Assembly: GCF_033115175.1 (NCBI RefSeq)
Contig: NC_084838.1
Location: 60,418,468-60,482,467 of the forward strand
Direction: 5' to 3'
DNA from: Lepus europaeus
Taxonomy: Eukaryota > Chordata > Mammalia > Lagomorpha > Leporidae
Length of the DNA: 64,000 nucleotides
Below the pieces are notes generated by a model, which saw nothing but the letters and a program-made list of their open reading frames with translations, made no database searches and was not told the DNA's origin. A program made the translations under genes and the position numbers. Below, one piece after another: positions 22,856 to 34,371 of this stretch (position 1 is the stretch's first letter; the number at the start of each line of letters is the position of its first letter).

Positions 22856-23179
22856 AAATAGTTGGCATGACCAAAATTGCCCTATTTAAAAAAAATTTTT
22901 TTTTCTTTACATTTCATCAAAGCAGGATTTTTAATCATTTCTCTAGAACCATTTTATTTCCCCACTGTCTTGGGACTTTTAATTCCATCTGAATTAGGTA
23001 AGCCATGACTAGTAGACTCTACTCATAAAGTTGTTTGTTTTTTTTTTTTAAAGCCATTTCCCCCTTCTGTCTTCTCCCCTGACCTACAGTTCTCTAAAGG
23101 ACAAAGGATCAGGGTGACCTACACAAAGCACCACTTCTCCCACATCGGAGGAGTCCATGTGTGAACTGCTGAGCTTATT
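22856..23179. other. Intergenic, nothing recognised
   Basis: Short unique stretch with two homopolymer runs (T near 22900 and 23040). Confidence 0.5.
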
Positions 23180-23300
23180 TTATTTTATTTACTTTTGATA
23201 GGCAGAGTGGACAGTGAGAGAGAGAGACAGAGAAAGGGACTAGAACCTGGGTTGCCTGCGCCGCAGGTGGAGGATTAGCCTATTGAGCCATGGCGCCAGC
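23180..23300 (-). mobile_element. Internally deleted young CSINE, antisense
   Basis: Only 121 bp. The tail side (AGGCAGAGTGGACAGTGAG) runs to AGAGAAAGG and jumps directly to GACTAGAACC and the element's head (GGATTAGCCTATTGAGCC), so the central ~200 bp is missing. CTGCTGAGCTTATT at 23166-23179 and 23301-23314 is a perfect 14-bp target-site duplication. Confidence 0.9.
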
Positions 23301-23589
23301 CTGCTGAGCTTATTACTGGGAATGGCAGGTACTTGACTGTGCCATTGACACAGAGCGGGAGTCTCTTCCTGGAGAACCATGACTGAGTCCTGCCAATGGG
23401 AGGATTTCAGCATTACATAGATTGCTAAAACCTAGTAAGTGAGAGACTACCAGAAACAAGCCTGTAGTCTGACAAAATGAGATTGATTGCCTTGCCGGGG
23501 CACTCCTGGACAAGAGGGAACAGGAAGGTATCTTTAGTGAATGAGGCTCTAAGGAAAGCAGACATCAGTTTTTGATTGATTCTTGCTTT

Positions 23590-24232
23590 AATTTTTGAAA
23601 ATATACTTTATTTTTAAATTTTATTTTATTTATTTTTTTGACAGGCAGAGTGGATAGTGAGAGAGAGAGAGAGAAAGGTCTTCCTTTTTGCTGTTGGTTC
23701 ACCCTCCAATGGCCACTGCGGCCGGCGCATTGTGCTGATCCGAAGCCAGGAGTCAGGTGCTTCTCCTAGTCTCCCATGTGGGTGCAGGGCCCAAAGACTT
23801 GGGCCATCCTTCACTGCCTTCCTGGGCCATAGCAGAGAGCTGGCCTGGAAGAGGGGAACCGGGATAGAATCCAGTGCCCCAACCGGGACTAGAACCCGGT
23901 GTGCCGGCGCCGCAAGGTGGAGGATTAGCCTGTTAAGCCACGGCACCGGCCTAAATTTTATTTTAAAGACAGATATCTAGAAAGAGATCTCCCAACACTG
24001 TTTCATTCCCCAAATGTCTGCAAAGCTGCCAGAGCTGAGCCAGGCTGAAGAAGGAAGCCAGGAACTTGATCCAGATCTCCCATGTGGGTGAGAGAAACCC
24101 AACTACTTGAGCTACCACTGCTACCTCCCAGGATGCACATTAATAGATAGCTGGAATCTGGAGTAGAGCTAGGACTCACATCCAGGCACTCTACTATGGT
24201 ATGCAGGTGTGCCAAGGGTGCCGAATGCCCAC
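23590..24232 (-). mobile_element. Old CSINE, antisense, split by a younger CSINE
   Basis: Its T-rich head ends at about 23628 and the body resumes at about 23952 (TTATTTTAAAGACAGATATC ... CCCCAAATGTCTGCAAAG). A young antisense CSINE lies between the halves. Confidence 0.8.
23629..23951 (-). mobile_element. Young CSINE nested in an older CSINE, antisense
   Basis: TTTTTTTGACAGGCAGAGTGG head, GGAGGATTAGCCTGTTAAGCC end. A 14-bp duplication TAAATTTTATTTTA lies at 23615-23628 and 23952-23965. Confidence 0.92.
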
Positions 24233-24875
24233 CCCTGGTTGTTTTGAGGTGGGATTAGGAAAAACAGGGAATTAACTAGGCACTGGACGCTTTCATGAGG
24301 TGAAGATGACTGAGTGATTGGGAATATCAGTAAAAAATGAAAATAGCAAGCGTCTGGAGCGTGATTGGTAAGAAGTCACTAATCACTCAAAGGAGGGGTT
24401 ATTACAGCATTTTACAACCGCTGCATGACCTTGACAGAAACAAGATTTCCTATTAACTTCGCAGCTGGCTTCATCTGAATCTGTCTTCCTAGCCTGATCA
24501 GTGACAGGAATTCTTTTTTCAGTTCTAGCTGATTTTCACTCTTTCAATCCCAAACAAGTTTTAACTTTTTCACTGTCCTGGTTACTATACTTGCCTGAAT
24601 ATTTATCAGGATACGTTTCTCCACTGGACATTACCAACTGTTGGAATCTTAAGTTCATCTTGATTTAATAGACACTTCTAGAGCAAGCAACAAGCAACCT
24701 TAAAAAAGTCAAGGGGAAGCGATGCAGCTTCACCAACAGGTTACAATTAAGGATATGTAGAACCTTCTACAGTGCCCCTCCACTCAGCCTTTTGATGATG
24801 CCACTGCTCTCACTAATGGAGTTGTCTCCAGGGCACAGCAGGTCATTACCCTTCTATAAAAGCTTAAGTGCTCCT
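24233..24875. other. Intergenic, nothing recognised
   Basis: About 640 bp with no recognisable gene or repeat. Confidence 0.45.
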
Positions 24876-24879
24876 CATT

Positions 24880-25245
24880 GGAAAAACCTGTTTTTGAGGC
24901 TTATCATACTTTGTCCATTTCTTTCTATGCCCCTCTCCGTCTCTCCACATACAGTATATTTGAGCCACACCAGAGGAATCTTGGCACTTTCATGCCCCCA
25001 TGCTCTTGCCCACACTTCCCTCCTATCCTAGAACTTCTCATGTCCCAATCAAAATCCTATTCTCATTTGCCTAACTCAAGAACTTTTCTCCATGAAGCCA
25101 ACTTGATCCAGCCTGTTGAAAGCAGTAACTCCTTTAGCAGTCCCAGAGCACTTTACTTGTAATGCTACTTAGCATTGCTTTTGTTTTGTCTCCTAAGCAG
25201 GCAGTGGTTGCTGAGAATTTTCCTCAATTTTTGAAAACAATAAAA
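24880..25245 (+). mobile_element. L2-like ancient LINE relic, sense
   Basis: TCTTGCCCACACTTCCCTCC, CTTTTCTCCATGAAGCCAAC and GTCCCAGAGCACTTTACTTGT follow the L2 3' region order, strongly diverged. Confidence 0.45.
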
Positions 25246-25350
25246 TAAATTCACTTCCTCTCTAGGGAAAGTTCTTAGTCTGGTGTTCATGGTTTCAATG
25301 CCATCCTCTGGAGGTGTGGGAAGGGAAGGCAGCTGGGGAAACTTTACAGA

Positions 25351-25372
25351 AATATATATATATATATATATG
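25351..25372. repeat. (TA)n microsatellite
   Basis: About ten TA units followed by TGTTATATGTCTATATATG. It is a short variable-length candidate. Confidence 0.9.
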
Positions 25373-26650
25373 TTATATGTCTATATATGAACATGTTTAT
25401 ATATTTGTGTGTGTGTATGTGGGCACTTTGCCGGGAAGAAGATCCATAATTTTTATCAGATGCTCATAGAAATGTGCTACCCAAAAGAAGTTGAGATCAA
25501 CTTCTAGAGTATTAGACTGTTGTGGAATGGGCACCATGCCACTCAAACAGATGGGGGGATGACTATAAGCAACCAAGAAATCATGAATGTGCATCAAATG
25601 TGGGTGCTTAGGGCATGGTACCCAGCTGGGCAGGTGGAGAACGCCATCCACCCAAAGCTGCCAAGGGCTATTAGCCAGTACTGATTAAATTCTGGACTGC
25701 ACTGACTTTTGGAAATTGCAGTAACATCCAGTCCTCTGTAGTCACAGCAGAGCAGCACTGTAGTTGGCTGAGTCTATCCACATAAATGCTTTGATTGTGC
25801 CTTTGTTAGGAGATACGTGGGCAGTGGCAGAAAATGCTATTTGTTTACTTCTAAAAATCCCAAGTAAATACAAAGCTGATTAATAATCATGCTTTAGTCC
25901 ATCACAGAAGTAGACCAGAATTCTGTAAGGATAGACTGGTGCATGACATGCGTCTTCTTTCCATCCTTACAGTAAATAGAAAAGCTCTTCAAAAAAGATT
26001 ACCTGATATGGTATCTCCTCCACACCCTCATTGTGACACAGGTGTCTGAGTATATCAATACAAATCACTTACCATGAATGATAGAACTATGTAACTTGAC
26101 TTTCAGTGTAGGGGTACACAGGGCTTTAATTAGAACTTTTAACTGCCCATTCTCAAAAGGCTCATGATTTTGAGAATGTTTGCCCTCCTACGTCTCTCTT
26201 TCAATGCCCTTCCTAGATAATTCTCTGTGGAACTGATTTGGCTAAGACACACATTAACTCACAAAAAAAAAAAAAAGGCATGAAAAATATGTATACTCTC
26301 CACTGTCATATGCATACATGTGCCTATGAACTATTCTCATTTTGGCGCTTGGGATCATCTCACAAAAATTACTCCCTTTTGAAGCAAGTGCCAAACAATA
26401 TTCAACCTAGTTATCTGGATTTGGGAGAGAGAATTCTACATGCTTATTCTTCCTTCAATATGACTCATCTGTATTTTTCCCTTCTTTTCAAACAAACCAA
26501 GTTACAAAAATCCTGCTACAGCAGATGCATTATGAAGTCAAATTCTCCGAAAAGCAATTGTGCCTTCCAACTTAGCTATGTAAGAATGGGGGAAAGGTAA
26601 TGAAACTTGAAATAGTCAACTTCTGATGTTGGCTTCCTTCAGGATACAAC
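25373..26650. other. Intergenic, nothing recognised
   Basis: Unique-looking sequence, no gene. The 120-codon frame at 26238-26600 starts in an A-run and shows no domain. Confidence 0.4.
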
Positions 26651-26654
26651 AGTA

Positions 26655-26848
26655 TAGCTTGGAAATTCTAGGATTTGCGTGTACATTAGACCCACCAAGA
26701 AGACTTACCAGAATATGGGTTGCTGAATTCCACTTCTAAAATGTTTAAATACAGATTTGGGATGGGACTGGAGAACATGAGTTGCTCATAAGTTCCCAGG
26801 TGAGGCGGATGCCCCTAATCTGGGGATCACACTTTGATAATCACAAAC
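26655..26848 (+). mobile_element. MER5A-like hAT non-autonomous transposon relic
   Basis: AAGTTCCCAGGTGAGGCGGATG and ATCACACTTTGATAATCAC match the MER5A 3' half (AAGTTCCCAGGTGATGCTGATGC...CACACTTTGAGAACCACTG), in sense. Confidence 0.65.
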
Positions 26849-27739
26849 CTAATCTTCAAGGTCCCAAGGTTTTTGCAGTTAGCTCAGAAACCAGGATGAA
26901 ACACATTTTGAAGCCCCTTGCAAAACAAGGTACCATAGGACCCAAAACAAGCCCAAATGAGTGCTATACACCGTGCGGTGTTGAGTGAGAACTCTGGGCT
27001 GAGAAGATTTCAGATGACTCTCAAATTAGGGTAGGATTAAGACGAGCTGAGAGAAAAACGGAGGGCATTCTAGAATGGGGAGATGAACCAGGTTAGTAGG
27101 GGCTAAGACTGGGGAGACTGGTAGGGATCCAGTTGTGGAGAGCTTTTGATTCCTTGTTACAAGGAAGAGTACGATTTCATACAGCAGGTATTATTTCTTC
27201 CCTTCAGAGCCTCCTCCTGAGGCAGGCGGCACAGAAAGATCTAGCTACGCATTGCCATGTACAGCTGGGGTGCGGTGGGAATGGTTTCAGTTCATCTCTG
27301 GTGTTTGGTGAAGATACCCAAACGGGATGGGAGGTGGATTCTTTGCATTGTTGGGTCAGTGTTTTTCCTAGGTTGCAGGGTCGGGAAGGCTGACAACTTT
27401 TGAAGTTCTCCCGAAATACCAGTAAAGCTTGTTTGGGTGCGGATTTAGGCTGCCAAAAGAACTATTAAAAATCTTGGATGGCTGGCGTGTCCCAATAGAG
27501 GGTCTCAAATGGGCAAGACGGCACTCTACCGTGCGGTGCTTTAAAGTATGCCGGTAGGAATTACCCAGAGAACTTGCTAAAATGCCGATACCCGTTCAGA
27601 AGGCCTGGGATTGTACATCTCTGACAAGTCGCCAGAGGATGCTGAGGCTGCAGACAGCGTTTTGAAGCAAGGTACCACTGGGCGTGCAGGAGCAAAGCGG
27701 CTCGAAAGGCCATACGCCCTGAAGGAAGGAGACACACCG
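26849..27739. other. ZDHHC21 upstream flank, no gene seen
   Basis: Sequence immediately upstream of the CpG island, of moderate GC content. No exon, RNA gene or transposon is recognised. Confidence 0.45.
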
Positions 27740-28420
27740 CACAGGCACTCTTGAGACACAAGGCCCCTCTGCGGCCTCTCCGGACAAGGGCACGGTCGGG
27801 ATGTGGGACAAGGAGAAGGCCAGCCCACGCGGAGCCAGGGCGGGCGGGGGCGCCGCGGCGCGCCAGGTGTGACCGTCCCAGTGATGGAGGACCCGTGGGG
27901 CTCGCGGCGTGGGGGCCACAGCGCGATTTCTGGTCTTTCGGCCCTCGGCGGCTCCCATCGCCGCTCCCGGGCGCGAAGCGAAGAGGGCGACGGCGGCAGC
28001 CAAACCCTCCGCGCGCGGGCGCGCGGGCATGCGGACAGCTACCCGGCCGGTCCTGGCGCTCGGGCTCCCGGAAGCGGAAGGGGAGCGCGGCCCGGCTTGG
28101 GCGGCGGCGGCAAAGGAGGAGGGCGAAGAGCCGCTGGCGGTCGCGGCAGCGGCGGCGGCGGCGAGAGCGGAGCCAGCCGGCCCCGGTGAGTGTGTGCGGG
28201 CGTGGGGCGAAGCGGCAGCCCCCGCAGCCCCAGCCAGGCCGGCCCGCTGCTCCTCGGCGCCCGGCCGCCCTCACCTGTCCTAGAGCCTTTCGCGGGGTGC
28301 TCACCTAACCGCGATCCTGCACCTGCCCCCGCCTGGGCTCGGAACCCCGGGGCTCCGCGGTATCCTCCTCCCCCGGGCCTGGCCTTTGCCAGAGCATCCC
28401 CTGCCAGACCTCAGCCACCC
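27740..28420 (+). promoter_or_regulatory. ZDHHC21: CpG island: ZDHHC21 promoter
   Basis: This is the only strongly GC- and CpG-rich segment in the window (peak 27830-28290), with no TATA box, as expected of a housekeeping-type gene. It has overlapping ETS-like GGAA motifs in CCCGGAAGCGGAAGG (28068-28081). A GGGCATGCGG (28025-28034) also resembles an NRF1 half-site. It lies at the 5' end of ZDHHC21 and about 19 kb downstream of CER1. Long frames on both strands in this island come from the low frequency of stop codons in GC-rich DNA. Confidence 0.85.
28000..28185 (+). other. ZDHHC21: ZDHHC21 non-coding exon 1 (5' UTR), start approximate
   Basis: The exon ends at CCCCG|GTGAGT (donor at 28186), a strong splice donor downstream of a GGC-repeat and GC-rich segment (short CGG repeat at 28147-28163). 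The transcription start is not visible and is placed within the island. An ATG at 28029 opens a frame that stays open to the donor; whether it is transcribed depends on the start site. Confidence 0.7.
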
Positions 28421-29277
28421 GCCAAGTGCCCCTCCCACTGCTGGTGGACGGGCTCCTGTGCTAGCCCTGATGATTTGGGGCAGTAGAAACAAAAACAACC
28501 CAGTTGGCGTCCCGAGTTTCTCGCCTGCAAACTACAGTTTTTCTCTTTACACCCTGCGGCCGGGAGAGGTGCACCGCGATGCCGGTTTTCTGTGTTAGAA
28601 GCGTTTCATTCATTCACAGACTGGGTGTGAAGCTGCGGGGGGGGGGACTCGCAGCAGGAGAAATAGTTTGTTCCCTTATTGACCTTTTCCCACCGCTCCC
28701 CCAGGTCGAAGAGGGGTTTCCAGAAACGGGTTTATGGATGGCAGCAGTTTGCACCTGTTACCATTCACTACAGTGGGTCGCCGGCTTTCAACTGGAGAGA
28801 CCATTTAAATCATGGTCTTCCTCAAATTGTATTTGGGTCACATTTTAGATCCCTTGTGAGTCAGCGGAGAGAGTCTGTATCTCCAGGGTCAAGAGGACCC
28901 GACAGTTATTACGCGAAGATATTGCAATATACAGCAGTCCATTAAAGTGCAAGAGGAAAAAAAAAAAATCAAGGTCAGTGGGGTGGGTCCATGAATTATA
29001 GTGTAAAGTTACAGCCTAAAGTGAAGAGGACTAATAATTAAGTGCAAGTTAAGAAGATGTGTCAGATGGGACCTCGATGGACCATGCTAATGTGCACTTA
29101 AAAAATCACTACCTTCCTGTGGTAAAAATCATAGTAATTATAATGGTTACCATTTGATGACTGCTCAGTATGTGTCATTCTTGGTGTCATAGCTCATCAA
29201 GTTCTCCCAACTCTATAATAGAGTCTGTGCATTTTAAGGATTTTGCCTTGGTTGTGCTCTTAATAGCAAAAAAACTT

Positions 29278-29632
29278 TTTTAAAGATTATTTATTTATTT
29301 GAAAGGCAGAGTTACACAGAGAGAGGCAGAGAGGCGGGAAGGAGGGAGGGAGGGAGGGAGAGAGAGAGAGAGAGATCTTCTTTTCGTTGGTTCACTCCCC
29401 AAATGGCTACAAGGGCCGTCACAGTGCCGATCCGAAGCCGAAGCCGGGAGCTTCTTCTAGGTCTCCCACATGGGTGCAGGGGCCTAAGGACTTGGGCCAT
29501 CTTCTGCCGCTTTCCCAGGCCATAGCAGAGAGCTGGATCAGAACTGGAACAGCCAGGAATCGAACCAGCACCCACATGGGATGCTGGCACTGCAGGCAAC
29601 GGCTTTACCCACTGTGCCACAGTGCTGGCCCT
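29278..29632 (-). mobile_element. CSINE, antisense
   Basis: TTAAAGATTATTTATTTATTTG head, (GGGA)n/(GA)n expansion at 29338-29372, CCACTGTGCCACAGTGCTGG end. Confidence 0.9.
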
Positions 29633-30184
29633 GCAAAATGGTTTTTGATGAAGAGATGAAGGGAGAAATAAATTGGAAAGAACCAAGTAAAATCTGATGT
29701 TGAAAGACAGATTACATGTTAGTCCCATTGCTGGCCCTCTCCAGCTGTGGGGTCAGGAGCAGGACTGTGACCATGGTGATTTTCCGTCTACACAACTAGG
29801 GAGTCAGTACAGTTTTTAAAGGCTTATTTTAGGTTTTCCAGGCTTACCTGGCAAATGCTATGATTGTAAATATAAGACCCTTTAACATGTTGAGGATACA
29901 TTTAAGGCATTTATCTCACAAACTGTTGGTAAAATATAACTTAAAAAATGTAGAATTCCAAAACTGTTTTTGGTGTAGTGCCAGAACTGTTAAATTCCAG
30001 AATTAATCATTTTGGATGCAGAACAATAGAATTTTATTAGATGCCTTCAGATTGTTGAGATTTTAGGAATATTTTAGGAATAAATATTTTTGGAGTAAAT
30101 GAAGTAGAGCACATTTTAAAGAAAATAATGAGACCTGTGTTGCATTACCTATCTCTGGTCTTCTTTACTTAATAAAAGAAATTT

Positions 30185-30198
30185 AAAAATTATTTATT

Positions 30199-30234
<36 letters not shown>

Positions 30235-30492
30235 GCTGAGACTGTTTCTCATCTGTTTATTCACTTTTCAGGTGCCCACAATGGCCTGAGCTGGTCCAGG
30301 CAAGGCTGAAGCCAGGAGCCTAGAACTTGATTCAGGTCTCCCACCTGGGTGGCAGGGGCTCAAGTACTTGAAGCATTTCCTGCTGCCTCCTAGGGTGTGC
30401 ATAAGCAGGAAGCTGGAAGAGAGTCCAGCCAGGACTGGAGGCAAACACTCCATATGGGACGTGAGTGCCTGCCAGGCCAAATGTCTGCCCCT
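30185..30492 (-). mobile_element. CSINE, antisense
   Basis: TTATTTATTAGAGAGAGAGAG head with a GA-run, GGGAGCCTAGAACTTGATTCAG-like core and CCAGGCCAAATGTCTGCCCC end. It is an old copy. Confidence 0.8.
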
Positions 30493-30958
30493 ACTTCGAG
30501 AAATTTAAGCATCTGAAAATGCATACACATGATTGTCAGCGTAACAGGTAGTTTTAAGAAGTTATCAGTGAATCATATAATTGTTGCTGCTTTGCCCACT
30601 GCCTGATTTAATTCATAGTGTCTGATTCAGAACCTGTGGAAAATCACATGAATAAAATAACGCCATGGTGAAGTGAAGAAAGTAATTGAGAAGTCTAGTA
30701 ATATCTCCATGCAGCTTTGTTTTCTGGAATTTTAATTGTGTGTGAGTCAGTGAGATTTGTTCAGCATGGTAGGCTATATGATGGCAGAATCAGTACTGCT
30801 AGGCATGGCAGGGAAGACAGAGAGCTATTTTTATTGTCAAGAGATTGTTCTTTAAATCCACTTTTACTTTCATATTAAGGGATATAGATTGGCTTAGTAT
30901 AACATTAGGATTCAGATTTAACTTTTACAAACGTGCTTGGTATAAAAAGGCAGTTTAG

Positions 30959-31300
30959 GGACTGGCATTGTGGTGTAGCAGGTAAGGCTGCTGCCTGTGA
31001 CTTTGGCATCCCATATGGGCACCAGTTCATGTCCTCATGTCCCAGCTGCTCCTCTTCCGATCCAGCTCCCTGCTCATGTTCCTGAGAAAGCAGTGGAAAA
31101 TGATTTGAGTGCTTGGGCCCCTGCACCCATATGGGAGACCTGGGAAGAAGCTTCTGGCTCCTGGCTTTGGATTGGCCTAGCTCTGGCCATTGTGGCCACC
31201 TGGGAAGTGAATGAGCGGATGGAAGACCTCTCTCTCTCTCTCCCTCTCTCTGTCTGAAACTCTGCCTTTCCAAAAAAAACTAAAATATACCTTAAAAAAA
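30959..31300 (+). mobile_element. CSINE with target-site duplication, sense
   Basis: GGACTGGCATTGTGGTGTAGC head and A-rich tail. AAAAAGGCAGTTTAG (30944-30958) and AAAAAGGCAGGTTAG (31301-31315) form a 15-bp duplication with one difference. Confidence 0.93.
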
Positions 31301-31597
31301 AAAAAAGGCAGGTTAGCGTTAGTAGAATAGTCAGTGTGGAAATACCCATTATTAAACTTGAAAGTGTTTGAAGTAGTGTGAATCAAAAAATTAAGGTGAG
31401 ATACAAGAATAGAGGGGAAAACGCCAGTCTTTTTTATTGTGACTTGTTGGTTTAGAATCCATGGTAAGTTAATCAGCCTAGTTTAAGAAGTATGTTTTCA
31501 TAGACATGTGAAGCAGCTCCATGCTTATTAGCAACTACCTGATCAAAACCGCCTCAGTGTGACAATTGTTTGTTTATTTACTTGTTTCCCTCTTTAG

Positions 31598-31763
31598 ATC
31601 TACCCAGATCAAAATGGGACACTTTCAGAGTTTGTCTTCTGCCTGTTGGGCCTCTTTTCCCCTGTCCTGTTTTTCCTCAAAGTAGATGTACCTTCCCCAT
31701 TTCAGATGCTGAATAGGTATCTATGCACTTTACCAGTACGCTGCTCCTTCCACAAAGGAGCAG
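31598..31763 (+). other. ZDHHC21: Probable ZDHHC21 5' UTR exon with upstream ORFs
   Basis: A 166-bp segment is bounded by a strong acceptor (TTGTTTCCCTCTTTAG) and a near-perfect donor (GAGCAG|GTGAGT), in repeat-free sequence between CSINEs. Joining it to the first coding exon gives ATGs at 31614, 31686 and 31706. ATG 31614 (context AAAATGG, strong) opens a 23-residue uORF ending TAG at 31683-31685. TAG is followed at once by ATG 31686, an 8-residue uORF ending at 31712. ATG 31706 would run 33 codons across the junction to TAA at 48669-48671, one base before the main start. The exon is inferred from splice signals alone; other UTR exons could lie in between. Confidence 0.5.
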
Positions 31764-31882
31764 GTGAGTTAAATATTAGTATTTTACCAATCACTGATTA
31801 ATTCTCTTTTAACTCTAACTTGAAATGCTCAAGGGTGATCTCAACCAAGCTTCTAATTTAAAGCCATAGTTATAGACTGAAT

Positions 31883-31884
31883 GG

Positions 31885-31914
<30 letters not shown>
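31883..31914. repeat. Poly(T) tract
   Basis: About 30 uninterrupted T residues in the intron. It may be the tail of an antisense retroelement, but no body is attached. Confidence 0.9.
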
Positions 31915-31917
<3 letters not shown>

Positions 31918-31980
31918 GTGGAATTTTCAGGTCTAGCAAGTACACGAGGAAAGACTTTTCTTCTAGTGTTAATATATTTT

Positions 31981-32306
31981 TTAAAGTTTTTTTAAAAATT
32001 TATTTGAGAGTCTGAGTTAATAGACAGAGGGAGAGAGAGAAACAAAGATCTTCCATCAGCTGTTTCACTTCCCAAATTGCCGTAATGGCCAGAGCTGGGT
32101 CAATGTGAAGCTACAAGCCAGGAGCTTCTGCCACATTTCCCACGCAGGTGCAGGGGCCCAAGCACTTGGGTCATCTTCTGCCTTCCCAGACCATGAGCAG
32201 AGAGCTGGATCAGAAAAGAAGCAGCTGGGACTCGAACTGGTGCCCATATGGAATGCGGATGCCACAGGTGGAGGTGTAGCCTATTACGCCACAGTGCCGA
32301 CCCCTG
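31981..32306 (-). mobile_element. CSINE, antisense
   Basis: TTAAAAATTTATTTGAGAG head, CTTCCATCAGCTGTTTCACT, and the CTATTACGCCACAGTGCCG end of a CSINE in reverse. Confidence 0.88.
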
Positions 32307-33724
32307 GTGTTAGTATTCTTAAATCAAACCTGCTTTGGTGCCTGGTGCTGAAAAAAAAAAACAAAAACAAAAACACAACTCAATTTAGTCTCCATCCCTT
32401 CTCTCCTCTTCTGTCGTGGTACAGTAGATACAAGAAGGTAAGACGCCAGTTCATCTTCTTTGTTAGAAGAGCATGCTGATTCACACCCAGGGAAATCTCA
32501 TCAGCCTCTTTATGTAGGGCTTTTCCTTTTTCTCTTGCTGCTTTTAGAGCAAATGTCCGTATCCTACATTTAACCTTGATTTTTTGTCCCTTTTCCTACA
32601 TTCCTACTGCCTTAAATGAAACTTATAACGTAGAGTTTTTGTTCTGACTGAAATAGTACCTCATGGCTTCTAATTCATATTGCCCAACACCTTCCAAGTC
32701 ATTCCCGCTTTTTGTTAGGAGCCTGATGAAGTGTATCACTATAGTGAAACATTAATAGAGATGCGGTGTTTACATTGATTCTTCATCCATGTTCACTTTG
32801 CACGTAAGAACAAGTTTTTGTGGAGATTGTTTATGTTTGGTTTCGCATAGAATGTGATGATTTAAAGGCTCATTCTACAGAGTAGATTCTTGAAAATATT
32901 GATAGTGTAAGTATGCTATGCTTTGATACTTTGTCCACCCACAATTTTACAAAATCTTCCTGGAGAATTCACCAACTGATGCAGCATTTCCTGCTTTGGT
33001 TGTACATTCTTTGTTAGTTTCTGAGATTCAGTTCTGATTCTCTTCTATATTCCTTAGTTCATCATCTTTCCGCTGTGATGTGAATGAAGCTTGGTTAAGA
33101 GACTGTAATTCAGTCACTTTATTTTAGGTCAAATCTCTATTTTGATTATTTTTATGTAAGAGATGTGAGGGCAACATGTAGAAATGCATCTTTCCTCCAT
33201 GCTTATGGCATGATCTTAGTCGGAGGGCTATACATAGTAATAAAAGTTTTCCTCTGACAAGGAGTTTACAGACGTTAGTGTGAGATAAAGGAAAATTGCA
33301 TTGTTACTTTTAGCGATGGGAAAATGGAAAATTTATTTAGTTCTTGAGTTTCTGAAACTGGAAGTAAAACTCACTTTCAAGTTTCCCTTCCTCTTCCTCC
33401 CTTCATTCCCCTTTGGTGTCACCATTTTTGAGTTGCTGTTTCTTGCAGTTTCTCATTAAGCAGTGCAAAACTCCTGTATGTTGATACTTTTATACCCATT
33501 TTACAGATTATCAAACTGAAGTTTGGAAAGCAAATAAATGCCTGCATCATAATTTGAACACAAATCTGTTTTTAACAGCTGTTCAAGATTAATTTTCTAC
33601 CCTGTTGATAATATGCAGAGTATCTACATGGTATCTAAAGAATTAAATTACTTCATTGGCTAATTATTAGAGATTGCTAGGGCCTAATGCGTTATATGCA
33701 AGTATTTAACAGTGATGCTATACC

Positions 33725-34068
33725 TTTTTTTTTTTTTTTTTTTTTTTTTGGACAGGCAGAGTGGATAGTGAGAGAGAGAGACAGAGAGAAAGGTCTTCCT
33801 TTTTTGCCGCTGGTTCACCCTCCAATGGCCTCTGCGGCCGGCGCATCTTGCTGATCCGAAGCCAGGAGTCAGGTGCTTCCTCCTGGTCTCCCATGAGGGT
33901 GCAGGGCCCAAGGACTTGGGCCATCCTCCACTGCCTTCCAGGGCCACAGCAGAGAGCTGGACTGGAAGAGGAACAACCGGGACAGAATCTGGCGCCCCAA
34001 CCGGGACTAGAACCTGGGGTGCTGGCACCTCAGGCGGAGGATTAGCCAAGTGAGCCGCAGCGCTGGCC
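33725..34068 (-). mobile_element. Young CSINE with target-site duplication, antisense
   Basis: T-run, GGACAGGCAGAGTGGATAGTG, GGCGCCCCAACCGGGACTAG. The 10-bp ATGCTATACC is repeated at 33715-33724 and 34069-34078. Confidence 0.93.
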
Positions 34069-34371
34069 ATGCTATACCAATTTTTAAAGTACAATAAAAT
34101 AAGAAGTCAGATAGCTTTATAAATTTATTTAAAGATATATAGCAATAACTTTCTTTTCTAAATTATATTTTGGCTACAACTAGTAAGTTTTGCAATTTCA
34201 CATATTCATCTAATTTAGTAGCCATTTTTCTCTGCCCTGTGGGAAAAATTTTGTGGTGTTATCCAGTAAGCTGTTTATTGTATATATTTCAGACATAGCA
34301 ATGTTAAAAATGCTTAATGGTATCTTATGTTTGATTTTCTTTGTTATCACAAGATATTTGGAATCTTGGGC

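Noticed and set aside
27561-28308. Frames of up to 247 codons on both strands across the CpG island
   Set aside because: GC-rich sequence with few stops, no conserved domain, and position at a ZDHHC21 promoter. Only the ATG at 28029 is retained, as a possible uORF.
31883-31914. Long poly(T) as a terminator or functional element
   Set aside because: Homopolymer runs of this type are common retroelement debris in mammalian introns and no attached function is visible.
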